Virus record (IMG/VR): IMGVR_UViG_3300032240_001042
Coordinates: 1 to 49,068 of that record
Direction: 5' to 3' (one strand)
DNA from: a virus
Length of the DNA stretch: 49,068 bases
Below are positions 6,747 through 16,545 of the stretch, in pieces. A program made the translations under genes and the position numbers. The notes under the pieces are model-generated. The model saw nothing but the letters and a program-made list of their open reading frames with translations, did not search any database and had not been told where the DNA came from. Position 1 is the first letter of the stretch. Each line of letters opens with the position of its first letter.

Positions 6747-8723
6747 ATGGCAAACATTACACCAAAGAATTTTTCAAAAGTGACTCAAAAAGATATTCAA
6801 TATCTTAATAGAGATTTTGGCACATTAAAGAGTCAACTTTTAAATTACGCACAGACATATTTTCCAAAAACCTATAAAGATTTTAGCGATGCATCTCCAG
6901 GAACAATGTTCATAGAAATGGCAGCATATGTTGGGGATGTATTGTCGTATTATACCGATTATCAATTTAAAGAAAGTTTGATGCCATATGCCCAAGAGCG
7001 ACAAAATGTTATTTCTTTGGCAAAATTTTTAGGATATAAACCATCAGTATCCAAATCAGCCAAAGCTAAATTGGATATATATCAATTGGTTCCTGCCATT
7101 AAAAACGATTCAGATGAATATGTTCCAGACACAACATATTGTTTAAATATTCGAGAATTCATGCAGGTTCAAAATTCAGCAGGAATAAATTATATTACTA
7201 CAACATCCGTAGATTTTTCTGTAAATACTGCACTCGACCCACGAACGGATTCAATTTATAGTAGAGATTCATACGGCATTCCTCAATTTTTCTTGTTGCA
7301 AAAATCTGTAGATGTGATTGCTGGAACAGTGATTTCGAGAAATTTTTCAATCGGAACTCCCGTTCCTTTTTATCAATTATCATTGCCAGAAAACAATGTT
7401 TTGGAAATATTAAATGTTGTTGATTCTGACAACAATAAATGGTATGAAGTTGATTATCTCGCTCAAGATTTGGTGTTCACCAGCATTGATAATACTTCGA
7501 CCAATGATGGTGATTATTATGTATATAAAACACAAGTTCCGAAATTGATTAAAAGTTTAAGAACAAATAAAAAATTCACTGTGAATATTACTGCAAATAA
7601 TGCTACTTATTTGGAATTTGGGCCAAACGTAGATTCTGTTTCCGACGAGCTTATCTATCCGAGTGCGACATTATTAGGTGTTGGATTGAATAATTTAAGT
7701 AAATTGGGCGTATCATTGGATTCTTCCACGTTTTTAAATTCTAGCACGTATGGTCAATCTCCATCTAATACAATATTGACTGTAAATTACATTGTTGGGG
7801 GTGGACTTGCATCTAATTGTCCAGTGGGAGATATTACAAACATTATTGGTGTTCAATTCTCAAACAATTATTCCGCATTGAATCAAAGCCAACTTGCTTT
7901 ATTTCAAACTGTAAGAAACTCATTAAGAATTTCAAATCCTGAACCAGCCACGGGAGGTGCTGACCAAGAAAGTATTGAACAAATTAGGCAAAATGCATTG
8001 ATGAATTTCACATCACAAAATAGAACAGTTACCGAAGATGATTATATTGTTAGAGTATACAGTATGGCTCCTATTTATGGGTCTATAGCTAAAGTAACGG
8101 TAAAATCCGATGCTAAAATGACGGTGCAAGATGTTTCAAATGGATATGTTGATTATACCGATAAAGCCACTTTAATTGATAATGCCAAAACGAATTATTA
8201 TAGAAAAGTCAGTTTTGATAAAAATAGTCCATTTGGTGTGAATCTTTATTTGTTGGGATATGACCAAAATAAAAACTTGACCAAATTAAATGATGCTACT
8301 ACTGAAAATTTAAGAACATATCTATCATCATATAAAATGTTAAATGATGGTATAAATTTGATTGATGGATATATTATTAATATTGGTATAGATTTCCAAA
8401 TATTAACATATTCAAATTATAATAAACAAGATGTATTGAATAATTGTATTGCCGTTGTTCAAAACTTTTTTAATATTGATAATTGGTATTTTGATATGCC
8501 TATTAATATAGGACAATTGCAACTGGCAATTGCTCAAGTTGATGGTGTTCAATCTGTTACCAAGTTAAAAATTAAAAATTTGACAATCAATGATGGTAAT
8601 TATTCACCACATGAATATAATATTGATGATGCAACAATCAATAATATCGTATATCCAAGTTTAGACCCATCTATATTTGAGGTTAAATTCCCAAATGAAG
8701 ATATAAAAGGTTCGGCTATTTGA
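6747..8723 (+). CDS. 6: Baseplate wedge protein gp6-like
   Basis: Baseplate wedge component of the gp6 / baseplate-J type, which dimerises to form the inner ring linking six wedges. The length of 658 residues is close to T4 gp6 (660). The N-terminus has the family pattern: a DIQYLNRDFGTLKSQLLNYA helix, then FSDASPGTMFIEMAAYVGD and YYTDYQFKESLMPYAQERQN. The middle contains the gp6-like ATGGADQESIEQIRQNALMN and FTSQNRTVTEDDYIVRVYSM segments typical of baseplate J proteins. Directly downstream of gp25 as in T4. The gene is followed by a short AT-rich gap containing a TATTTATA motif. Confidence 0.92.
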   Translation: MANITPKNFSKVTQKDIQYLNRDFGTLKSQLLNYAQTYFPKTYKDFSDASPGTMFIEMAAYVGDVLSYYTDYQFKESLMPYAQERQNVISLAKFLGYKPSVSKSAKAKLDIYQLVPAIKNDSDEYVPDTTYCLNIREFMQVQNSAGINYITTTSVDFSVNTALDPRTDSIYSRDSYGIPQFFLLQKSVDVIAGTVISRNFSIGTPVPFYQLSLPENNVLEILNVVDSDNNKWYEVDYLAQDLVFTSIDNTSTNDGDYYVYKTQVPKLIKSLRTNKKFTVNITANNATYLEFGPNVDSVSDELIYPSATLLGVGLNNLSKLGVSLDSSTFLNSSTYGQSPSNTILTVNYIVGGGLASNCPVGDITNIIGVQFSNNYSALNQSQLALFQTVRNSLRISNPEPATGGADQESIEQIRQNALMNFTSQNRTVTEDDYIVRVYSMAPIYGSIAKVTVKSDAKMTVQDVSNGYVDYTDKATLIDNAKTNYYRKVSFDKNSPFGVNLYLLGYDQNKNLTKLNDATTENLRTYLSSYKMLNDGINLIDGYIINIGIDFQILTYSNYNKQDVLNNCIAVVQNFFNIDNWYFDMPINIGQLQLAIAQVDGVQSVTKLKIKNLTINDGNYSPHEYNIDDATINNIVYPSLDPSIFEVKFPNEDIKGSAI

Positions 8724-8752
8724 TTTTTTAGCCTATTTCTTTTAAAAATATC

Positions 8753-8760
8753 TATTTATA
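8753..8760 (+). promoter_or_regulatory. TATTTATA motif upstream of 8771
   Basis: TATTTATA lies 10 bases before the ATG at 8771, in the 47-base gap after gp6, at the start of a new gene group. Confidence 0.4.
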
Positions 8761-8770
8761 TCATATAGAT

Positions 8771-10204
8771 ATGCATACTTTTATTTATCCAAGTCGAAAT
8801 ACCTACATAACCAACGAAACTGGCTATGAGAGCAGCAATTTTAGTTTAGACTCCACTTTGGAAGTTAAGGCCGTAAACAGCTTTATTCCAATTTCAAACT
8901 TGTATGCGACCCAATCAATTTCAGGGTCAACTCCATGTAGAACAACTCTTATTGGATTTTATGGGTCATTCAACGGACAATTGACAGGGTATGCATCGAA
9001 TGTAGTTGCATTTTTCACGGGTTCTGCAAGTTTTTCCACATCCAATTTTACAGGAACAGTTGCAAGTGTTAGCTATACTAACTATAGCGGTTCGTTGATT
9101 GGAACTGGAAGTGGGAATATTCAAGGAGTTTTTAGTGGCTCAATATATCAAATCAGTAATAAAGTTTCATATTTAAGTGGAAGTTTATCGGGATTCACAG
9201 GAAGTATTTCATCAGGGAGTGCATATATCGGCACATCAAGCTATTATAGTCCAACGGTCACATATCAAATTGTTTCTACAGTATCAAGAACATTAATGAG
9301 ATTTGATTTATCTGCAATTTCAAGTTCAATTGTAAATGGTGATATTTCCAACACAGGTTCACTGAAATATTACTTGACATTGAAAAATGCACAAGCATCT
9401 GAATTACCAATATCCTATACAATTTATGCATATCCATTAAGTAGTTCATGGCAAAATGGAGATGGTCGTTATCAATTGGGTGGTTCGGCAACGGGGGTTA
9501 GTTGGAATTATCGAGATTATTATAATGGAACTGTGTGGAATAACGCTGGAGCCGACTATATTACATCAAGTAATTATATGGCATCACAATCATATAATAA
9601 TACAAACTCGGATATCAAAATGAACATTGGGAATATTGTAAATGCTTGGTTGAATGGTAGCATTGCAAACAACGGATTGATTTTGGTTACATCATTGGAA
9701 ACATCTGATTTGGCATCAAATAATACTTTGAGATTTTTCGGCACACAAACCAATACAATATATTCACCATATTTGGATGTATCATGGGATGATAGTGTTT
9801 ATAACACGGGAAGTATGCTTCCAGTGGCTCATCCATATGGAGTCGTGTTACAAGATGTTAAAAAGTCTTATTCTTTTGGTAGTATTGCTCGCATTGATGC
9901 ATTTGCTCGTCCAAGAAATCCATTGAAAAATTTTGTAAAAGGGACACAATCAAACTATTATTTATCATCAAGTTACTTGCCAACTTCTTCATATTATATG
10001 ATAAAAGACAATGAAAGTGAAGAAATATTGATTGATTTTTCAGAAAATTCCAAGTTAAGCTGCGATGGTTATATTAATTATTTTATGTTGGATACCACGG
10101 CTTTTCCACAAGAAAGATATTATAAAATTTTGATTAAGACAATTAACAGCAATGGTGAGACTATTGTTTTCGACCATAACAATATATTTAAAATAACAAG
10201 ATGA
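8771..10204 (+). CDS. Virion protein with DNRLRE-like beta domain
   Basis: A 477-residue, Ser/Thr/Gly/Tyr-rich protein, probably exposed on the baseplate or a fibre. Residues about 165-345 resemble the DNRLRE (disaggregatase-related) beta-sandwich: RTLMRFDLSAISSSIVNG near the start, then a KYYLTL strand, SSWQNGDGRYQLG, GVSWNYRD, and an ending FFGTQTNTIYSPYLDVSWDD. This layout is common in extracellular bacterial proteins. A poorly conserved, Ser/Gly-rich stretch at about residues 50-150 comes before it, and a C-terminal beta domain (FVKGTQSNYYLSSSYLP to the end) probably docks to the virion. The stop overlaps the next start as ATGA. In T4 the corresponding position is held by gp7/gp8, but I see no clear similarity to them. 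Confidence 0.7.
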   Translation: MHTFIYPSRNTYITNETGYESSNFSLDSTLEVKAVNSFIPISNLYATQSISGSTPCRTTLIGFYGSFNGQLTGYASNVVAFFTGSASFSTSNFTGTVASVSYTNYSGSLIGTGSGNIQGVFSGSIYQISNKVSYLSGSLSGFTGSISSGSAYIGTSSYYSPTVTYQIVSTVSRTLMRFDLSAISSSIVNGDISNTGSLKYYLTLKNAQASELPISYTIYAYPLSSSWQNGDGRYQLGGSATGVSWNYRDYYNGTVWNNAGADYITSSNYMASQSYNNTNSDIKMNIGNIVNAWLNGSIANNGLILVTSLETSDLASNNTLRFFGTQTNTIYSPYLDVSWDDSVYNTGSMLPVAHPYGVVLQDVKKSYSFGSIARIDAFARPRNPLKNFVKGTQSNYYLSSSYLPTSSYYMIKDNESEEILIDFSENSKLSCDGYINYFMLDTTAFPQERYYKILIKTINSNGETIVFDHNNIFKITR

Positions 10205-10644
10205 ACGATTTACAAACATATATAAACACGTTTCTGGTTACTCGTCAATTTGACAACAATTTGGACGATATGGGAAATGTTAATTTGAATTCCAGTGGAA
10301 GTAGTGCTAATCAAATTTTTATAGCATTTGATTTGACCAACAATAATTACGACACTACTAAAATTGAGAATTTGTATGATGTAAACATTACTACCGTGAA
10401 CACTCAAAATAATAATGAAATAGTTGCTATAAATCAAGAAATGCAAACATCATACAATAATGCAATTGCAGAAAATCAAGCACTTCGAGATAGTTTGGCG
10501 GATTTGGTCAATGTAGTAGAGGCAAATCCATCTCAAGCAGAATCTATGGCACAAAAAGATTTGATAATAAATTTAAGAATACAATTGGGACAAGGAAAAA
10601 CCGCAGCAGATTTTAGCTCGGACTTTCCATACCAAGCATTATAA
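10201..10644 (+). CDS. Small Asn/Gln-rich virion-associated protein
   Basis: Family not recognised. The 147-residue protein begins MNDLQTYINTFLVTRQFDNN, continues with an Asn-rich beta-like region (IFIAFDLTNNNYDTTKIENL) and ends with a helical segment (NEIVAINQEMQTSYNNAIAE and following) that may form a short coiled coil. It overlaps the preceding virion protein by four bases and is followed three bases later by the 1338-residue protein, so it is probably made with both. It may be a connector or assembly partner of the large neighbour. Confidence 0.6.
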   Translation: MNDLQTYINTFLVTRQFDNNLDDMGNVNLNSSGSSANQIFIAFDLTNNNYDTTKIENLYDVNITTVNTQNNNEIVAINQEMQTSYNNAIAENQALRDSLADLVNVVEANPSQAESMAQKDLIINLRIQLGQGKTAADFSSDFPYQAL

Positions 10645-10647
10645 TAT

Positions 10648-13600
10648 ATGGCATATCCATTTGCAACAATATCAACAAACACTGACACATTAAATTCGGG
10701 TTCTTATTATTCCAGTAATGATTTATCGGTTTTTAATGTTAGTCAATCACTTGATGGATTTTTTGGCAATTCCAATCAAGATGTAATTGAATTTTCGACT
10801 TATGATATAACCGGAAATCTCAATAATTGGTCTGTATTGCCTAAAACCGATACCTATAATGTATTATCAGGAACTTATAAAGATGTTGACCAAAACACTC
10901 TCACTTACAATTATTATAAATACAATTCAAGTTATATAATTTCCAGTGACCGAAATATATTGTTAAATACTGTGTCGCATTTAAATAATGTGGGTATATC
11001 AAGTGGTAACCAAGTGGTTAGTTATAATTTTCTAAGAAATATTGCAGGAAATCAAAAATATCCACTCATAATCAAATCAATTTCAGTTGACCGTAAAGAG
11101 GTTCAATTAATTCCATCATTTACATTGGATACAACCAATCCAGAAAATCTACTCAATAGTCTAGGATTTGAGGGGGTTGCTCGCAAAATGTTGTTGGTTA
11201 ATGACTTGATTCCAATGATTAATGCCGGATTGAAAAAGTTTAATGCATCGGATTATTATACATCATTAGCTCAAAGCAATCCAGACGCAGTATCTAATTT
11301 AAAAACAATATTTGGTTTCAAATCGGATGCGGATATTATAAAATTTTTAAATGATTTATATACAGGATATTCCATCACGGCAATTACCACAAATAATATC
11401 ACCACCAATATAACTTATACTGGAATACAGAATTATATAATTTATTGGTTGCAAACTTATTATCAAAATTTAGTAGGTTTATCCGATTTACAATCACAAT
11501 TTAATTACATTATAACAACTAGTGTATCAAATAGTTTATTAAAATTAAATCACAATTATAAAAATTTAGATGTAAATAATACTGTAACAAATTTTATAAA
11601 TGAAATTTTTTATGATAGTTTTATATCACCGATGTTGATTGATGTGGTTGATGAATACAACATCAAATATTTATCATATTTAAAAAATTCATTAAATTTT
11701 GGAAATAATGAATTTTTTCCAATTTTAAATCATTCTTTCATCACAGATACGAATAATAATACAATATTGGTGGTTAAATTATTTGATTATTTACCACAAA
11801 ACATTGGGTTGAGAGATACATGTTGGGTTTCAAATATTGCCATGAATCCAATAATTCAAAAGGTAATATTGAGTCAACCAATTGTAAAACCAAAATATAA
11901 AATTGCTGGGCCTAATTTCAATACAAATCCGAAAATAAAAAGCAAACCCGTAACCAAATCTTCGGAATATACAAATCAGACACAATTAAATTCTAATAAT
12001 TCACAAAATCAAATTGAATTTAACAAAAAATTACAATCATTGAGTGTTGATTATAGTAATTTTTCAAATTTTATATTGTTTTCCTCGGCTCAGTTGCGGG
12101 TTAAATTGTTTGTTAATAAGTTGAATCAATTAAAAACATTGGATGATTCATTATCTACTATTCAATCTGCTACTTATGGAAATTCAGCTATCAGTGCATC
12201 ATATTCATATGATATAAATTCTATAAATTCTCAAATAAATTCAATCTATCAATCGTTTGATGGTTATGAATCATATTTGTATAACAATCAATCATTGGTT
12301 AGTGGTGATAATTATCAGACATATTTAAGTGGGGCTATTGATTATGATTTTACAAATAGAGATAGTCTTGTAAATAATACTCCTGAATATATAAACGCAG
12401 ACGACAACAATTCTGATTATTTGGTATTTTTATCAATGGTTGGTCATTTTTTTGACAATATCTATTTATATATTCAGAATTTCCCAACAACACAGTATTT
12501 GAACAATGCTGCTTCAAATTCTTTTGTAAGCACAATTGCAAATAATCTTCTTGAACATTTTGGTTGGCACCCAATTAGTTCTGCGGAAAATTCGTCATTA
12601 GATTCTTTCTATTTAAATAATGCCCAATATAGTGGTTCACAAACAATATCGCAAAAAAATAAAATGGATATTATTTGGAACAGATTATTAAACAATCTGC
12701 CTATAATATATAAAACCAAAGGAACCGAAGAATCTGTCAGATTATTGGCAAACATATATGGAATTCCACATAGTTTTTTGACTGTAAAAGAATTTGGCGG
12801 AAATAATATATCTACAGACGACAATAGTTCGTATTCATTCGAAAATAGATATTTTTTAACGAAATATAGTGGTAGTAATGAATATGTAAAAATTCCATTT
12901 AATTCAAACATACAATCTATAGAATTCAAATTCGCATTCAATACATTTAAAAAATATGAAAACACAAATAGAGTGTATTTAGTTTACAAAGACGATGATT
13001 TTAAAGTGTATATTGATAAAACCCAAACCGATTTAATGGGAACTTTAACATTTCAATTGCATGACCAGTTCATTGTTACAGACGAATTACCATTATTTAA
13101 CGGAGACATTTTTAACGTATTAATACAGAAACAGCCAGCTATTGGCCAATATACGGACATAATTCCTTCAATGTATTATGTGGAGGTAAATTCTGTAGAT
13201 AATGACCGAATCATTTTCCAAAGTTCGGCAGAATTGTTATTGGATGATTCATATGCTACATATTTTTCCAATCAACAAAATATATATTTTGGCAATACAT
13301 TTAATGGAACTAATAATTTTTATGGTAATATTGATAAAATAAATCTTTGGAATACCACGCTTTCCCATGATGCATTTATTGACCATTGTAAAAATTTCAA
13401 TGCATATGATGATTATGATGTGGAAAATACATATACCAATCTTTATTTCAGATATAATTTTGAATATCCTATAAATTTGGCGGCGAGTAGTTCTGTGTCT
13501 ATACCAAATGCGAGTAAATTGTATAATAATACAGCCTCTGCGATAAATTTCCCAAATGCTGTATTATTTAATTCAGAAACATGTCAATATTATACGGGGT

Positions 13601-14664
13601 CGGTATATCCATTTCAATTTACCGAATTAGATTTGACACAGAATATCTCTTTTTCAAATTTTGGTCCCAACAAATTGAAAAATTTAAAGATTAATAAAGT
13701 AAGTCAAACAGCTTTGGCTAGATTGATGCCTACTGAATTAAGCACTACACCAGTCACTACAAATAATGATTCTAATTTAATTGCGGCATGTGTGTCTCCA
13801 TTTTCCGTAAGAAATGATGACATGTTAAATTTTGTGGGTAATTATGATGTGATGGACATAATTGGTGACCCATCTTACATATACAGTTCTAGTTATGAAG
13901 GGTTGACCACATTGAGGCAAAATTATAATAATTATAATGCCGCAGAACCAGTTTTGTATCAAGAATTTTTCACCATCTATAAAAATTATATTGATAGTTC
14001 ATTTTTTGATTCGGTTAAACAATTATTTCCAGCAAGAAGCAAGGTTATAGTTGGCACAATAATTGAACAATCATTGCTCGAACGAAATAAATATCAAAAT
14101 AGGCCAATAGATACTCAAAACGTTAATGTGATTGAGATTTCTCCGAAAAATCCTATTTATACAACAACTGGATTATCTATTGCAATGCAATCATCGTCAT
14201 TGAAAGCCCCTATTCAAAAAGAAAAGGAAATGTTTACAGATTCTGTGAAAACCACATATATTAGCAATGATTCTATGGACACAAGATTGTCTATATTATC
14301 TATAAATGGTGGATATTTTAGTTATAAAGCAGGTAATGGATATAATGCTCAATTTGTATTTAAAAATCAAAAATCTTATTATTATCCAAACTATGTGACT
14401 TTGACCTCAACAACAAATTATGTGACGGAATCCAGATATGAGTATAATTTTACCACAAATCCGTCATATTTCTCAAATGATACATTGGATACCACATTAT
14501 ATCCAGTTGGCCATTATTCGCTCAATAAAAACAGAAATGGCAATTCTTTTACAACAAATAGCACAAATACTATAAATTCAAGTGGTAGTTTGGATGGGTC
14601 GTCTCCCGTTCAATTAATTGCCGTAAATCAGAATCCGTCTATCAAAAAATTAGTGTCAATCTAA
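10648..14664 (+). CDS. Very large baseplate/tail protein with gpI-like segment and LamG-like domain
   Basis: A 1338-residue structural protein. Residues about 670-720 (KMDIIWNRLLNNLPIIYKTK, then GTEESVRLLANIYGIP) resemble the segment of P2 gpI / tail protein I and related wedge proteins that packs into the baseplate wedge. Residues about 730-920 look like a LamG / concanavalin-type beta sandwich (FKFAFNTFKKYENTNRVYLV; YFGNTFNGTNNFYGNIDKIN; LWNTTLSHDAF). The C-terminal 250 residues contain an ISFSNFGPNKLKNLKINKV strand and the motif FFDSVKQLFPARSKVIVGTI, then a Ser/Asn-rich tail. Its size and place after gp6 suggest a functional equivalent of T4 gp7 (1032 residues), the wedge core. That is inference, as I cannot align the two. 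The LamG-like part may bind sugars or be purely structural. Confidence 0.7.
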   Translation: MAYPFATISTNTDTLNSGSYYSSNDLSVFNVSQSLDGFFGNSNQDVIEFSTYDITGNLNNWSVLPKTDTYNVLSGTYKDVDQNTLTYNYYKYNSSYIISSDRNILLNTVSHLNNVGISSGNQVVSYNFLRNIAGNQKYPLIIKSISVDRKEVQLIPSFTLDTTNPENLLNSLGFEGVARKMLLVNDLIPMINAGLKKFNASDYYTSLAQSNPDAVSNLKTIFGFKSDADIIKFLNDLYTGYSITAITTNNITTNITYTGIQNYIIYWLQTYYQNLVGLSDLQSQFNYIITTSVSNSLLKLNHNYKNLDVNNTVTNFINEIFYDSFISPMLIDVVDEYNIKYLSYLKNSLNFGNNEFFPILNHSFITDTNNNTILVVKLFDYLPQNIGLRDTCWVSNIAMNPIIQKVILSQPIVKPKYKIAGPNFNTNPKIKSKPVTKSSEYTNQTQLNSNNSQNQIEFNKKLQSLSVDYSNFSNFILFSSAQLRVKLFVNKLNQLKTLDDSLSTIQSATYGNSAISASYSYDINSINSQINSIYQSFDGYESYLYNNQSLVSGDNYQTYLSGAIDYDFTNRDSLVNNTPEYINADDNNSDYLVFLSMVGHFFDNIYLYIQNFPTTQYLNNAASNSFVSTIANNLLEHFGWHPISSAENSSLDSFYLNNAQYSGSQTISQKNKMDIIWNRLLNNLPIIYKTKGTEESVRLLANIYGIPHSFLTVKEFGGNNISTDDNSSYSFENRYFLTKYSGSNEYVKIPFNSNIQSIEFKFAFNTFKKYENTNRVYLVYKDDDFKVYIDKTQTDLMGTLTFQLHDQFIVTDELPLFNGDIFNVLIQKQPAIGQYTDIIPSMYYVEVNSVDNDRIIFQSSAELLLDDSYATYFSNQQNIYFGNTFNGTNNFYGNIDKINLWNTTLSHDAFIDHCKNFNAYDDYDVENTYTNLYFRYNFEYPINLAASSSVSIPNASKLYNNTASAINFPNAVLFNSETCQYYTGSVYPFQFTELDLTQNISFSNFGPNKLKNLKINKVSQTALARLMPTELSTTPVTTNNDSNLIAACVSPFSVRNDDMLNFVGNYDVMDIIGDPSYIYSSSYEGLTTLRQNYNNYNAAEPVLYQEFFTIYKNYIDSSFFDSVKQLFPARSKVIVGTIIEQSLLERNKYQNRPIDTQNVNVIEISPKNPIYTTTGLSIAMQSSSLKAPIQKEKEMFTDSVKTTYISNDSMDTRLSILSINGGYFSYKAGNGYNAQFVFKNQKSYYYPNYVTLTSTTNYVTESRYEYNFTTNPSYFSNDTLDTTLYPVGHYSLNKNRNGNSFTTNSTNTINSSGSLDGSSPVQLIAVNQNPSIKKLVSI

Positions 14665-14688
14665 TTAAAAAAAACTAAAACTCGACTA

Positions 14689-14696
14689 TATTTATA
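14689..14696 (+). promoter_or_regulatory. TATTTATA motif upstream of 14720
   Basis: TATTTATA in a very AT-rich 55-base gap, 23 bases before the ATG at 14720. The following run of TA repeats should melt easily. Confidence 0.4.
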
Positions 14697-14719
14697 TATA
14701 TATATAATAAAATCATATT

Positions 14720-15355
14720 ATGGCATACCTAGATAACACAGCAGTAACTGTTCAGGCATTAGTAACAAATAAAGGCCGTCAATTACTTGCAAAAAATGGA
14801 ACATTAAGCATCAACTCCTATGCATTAGGCGACGATGAAATTAATTATAATTTATACCAACCAAATAATCCACTTGGTAGTGCATATTATGATTTGGCAA
14901 TTAGAAACACCCCAATTATGGAACCATTGAGTGATGAAACTCAAGCGTTGAAACATAAATTGGTTACATTACCCGCAGGTGTAACAAGCATTCCTGTGGT
15001 ATCTGTATCACAAACCAGTATCATTACAGATAAAAACTATTCCGCACAAATACTCATTATTCCTAGCACAAATCCAACATATGATACCACATTGGGATAC
15101 ACCGCAATTCTCGTTAATAAAAATGTTGGAAGCTTAACGGTGACTCAAACCAATAGTTTAAATAGCACTTCCGCAACAGTTCCGGCTTTTTATGGTTCTG
15201 CCGTAACTGAAGCATCTCAAGTTGTAGTCGGTCTACAGTTTCAATTTATACCAAATTCAACGTTGGTCACTACAACGTCTACCCAAATTATAATTGTGGG
15301 TAATGAAAGTGGTGGAAGTGTTACAATTCCTGTAACCGTAACCGTAGCAAATTAA
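14720..15355 (+). CDS. Virion structural protein, Thr/Val-rich beta protein
   Basis: Not a named family, but the first 50 residues (MAYLDNTAVTVQALVTNKGR, then a helix-strand with YALGDDEINYNLY) have the look of a small attachment domain. The rest is beta-rich and Ser/Thr-rich, with short strands such as IPVVSVSQTSIITD and VTIPVTVTVAN at the end, which resembles an Ig-like fold. The 211-residue protein starts a new gene group after a TATTTATA motif and precedes several large, exposed proteins. A role as a fibre base or decoration on the baseplate is plausible. Confidence 0.6.
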   Translation: MAYLDNTAVTVQALVTNKGRQLLAKNGTLSINSYALGDDEINYNLYQPNNPLGSAYYDLAIRNTPIMEPLSDETQALKHKLVTLPAGVTSIPVVSVSQTSIITDKNYSAQILIIPSTNPTYDTTLGYTAILVNKNVGSLTVTQTNSLNSTSATVPAFYGSAVTEASQVVVGLQFQFIPNSTLVTTTSTQIIIVGNESGGSVTIPVTVTVAN

Positions 15356-15363
15356 TTTAATTT

Positions 15364-16503
15364 ATGATATATCAAACATTCAATAGCGGTGATATTGTGG
15401 CAGGTAGAACACAAACGGTTTCTTCCGGTTTTTTTGTAGATGGAAATTATTCAATAAGCCAAAATTTGTTTACTACAAGTTCGACTCAAGCAGTTCCTTT
15501 TGGTAGTGGAGCATATGCCGTTCAAAACGGATTGTATTATTTAAATGTCTATTATCAAAATCAAGTGCATTTTTCAATTGCATATGGAAATCAATTCGGA
15601 AATGGTAGTTCACAAAACGATTTATCAACTTCTCAAATTTTACCATTTGTATCCAATTATCAATCATATGTAAATTTGTTGTTAGACCCATCACAAAAAG
15701 CATTTTCTTTTTTATCGGGGTCATACAACATAAGTTCTAATTCGATGGTATCATCGACGAGCACTGGTTCATCCATATTTGCCATTACGTTTGAGGCAAA
15801 TTTATTTAAAAATCAAATTAATCCAGGTCAATTACAATTTTCATTATCCGGTTCTAATGGAGTGTTCACTTTTATTGATGATTCTGGAATTGCAAATACC
15901 ACTTCTCCAGTATATAACATTATTTCAGGGTCTATTATTAATAGTGTCCCAACTCCATACAATGTAAATGGCCAAGTCGCATATCAATCTCTGGGATTGT
16001 TTTATCCTAAAAATGGAATTGTAATTTTGAATGTGGATGCAATTAATAATTTAATTGGTTTACCACAAGGTGTTGATTCCAATGGAAACGGCACTGTAAT
16101 GCCATATAGTTCAACACTTTGGAATGACCTATATACCAATCCTGTAAATGCATTTCAATTATATCAAAGTTGTTTGTTTAATTCAATTGTTGGTGCAGGT
16201 GCATATGGAGCAAATATGTATGTGGTAAAATCAGAAGCTATACCAACCACTCAATATTATGTAAGAGTTCAAAATGCAAATTTTAATTATACAAATAATC
16301 CAACATTTGTGTCAGATGGAACCGATGGTTTAACCAAAGGAACTATTAAAATTCCTGCATTGAGAACTAATCCTACAACCTACATTACAACAATTGGATT
16401 GTATGATGCATCAAACGAATTGGTAGCAGTCGCTAAATTGAGTCAACCGCTTCCAAAAAGCTTTGACAACGAATATCTCATAAAAGTAAATTTGGCGTAT
16501 TAA
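15364..16503 (+). CDS. Virion protein with shared C-terminal docking module
   Basis: A 379-residue beta-rich protein starting MIYQTFNSGDIVAGRTQTVS, a type of N-terminus that looks like a plug-in structural element. The C-terminal 43 or so residues (about 337-379; TTYITTIGLYDASNELVAVA then KLSQP) are closely similar to the C-terminus of the 1199-residue protein at 19265-22864 (TTIGLYSGTDLVAVAKLAQP). The shared module probably docks both proteins to the same virion site or partner. The middle contains beta repeats and SGSYNISSNSM-like Ser-rich loops. Enzymatic motifs are not visible. Confidence 0.65.
   Translation: MIYQTFNSGDIVAGRTQTVSSGFFVDGNYSISQNLFTTSSTQAVPFGSGAYAVQNGLYYLNVYYQNQVHFSIAYGNQFGNGSSQNDLSTSQILPFVSNYQSYVNLLLDPSQKAFSFLSGSYNISSNSMVSSTSTGSSIFAITFEANLFKNQINPGQLQFSLSGSNGVFTFIDDSGIANTTSPVYNIISGSIINSVPTPYNVNGQVAYQSLGLFYPKNGIVILNVDAINNLIGLPQGVDSNGNGTVMPYSSTLWNDLYTNPVNAFQLYQSCLFNSIVGAGAYGANMYVVKSEAIPTTQYYVRVQNANFNYTNNPTFVSDGTDGLTKGTIKIPALRTNPTTYITTIGLYDASNELVAVAKLSQPLPKSFDNEYLIKVNLAY
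16376..16503 (+). repeat. C-terminal module copy 1 (shared with 22738-22864)
   Basis: Encodes TTIGLYDASNELVAVAKLSQ and following. The DNA is also alike: tacattacaacaattggatt here against tatattactacaattggctt in the other copy, suggesting duplication or recombination between virion genes. Confidence 0.7.
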
Positions 16504-16530
16504 AATAATCTGAAATTGTAAAATCATTAC

Positions 16531-16538
16531 TATTTATT
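16531..16538 (+). promoter_or_regulatory. TATTTATT motif upstream of 16546
   Basis: TATTTATT lies 7 bases before the ATG at 16546, in the 42-base gap after the 379-residue protein gene. Confidence 0.4.
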
Positions 16539-16545
16539 AGTAATA

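Noticed and set aside
12463-12470. TATTTATA inside the 1338-residue protein gene as a promoter
   Set aside because: It lies within coding sequence, far from any start, and chance copies are expected in AT-rich DNA. It is kept as an example of the background.
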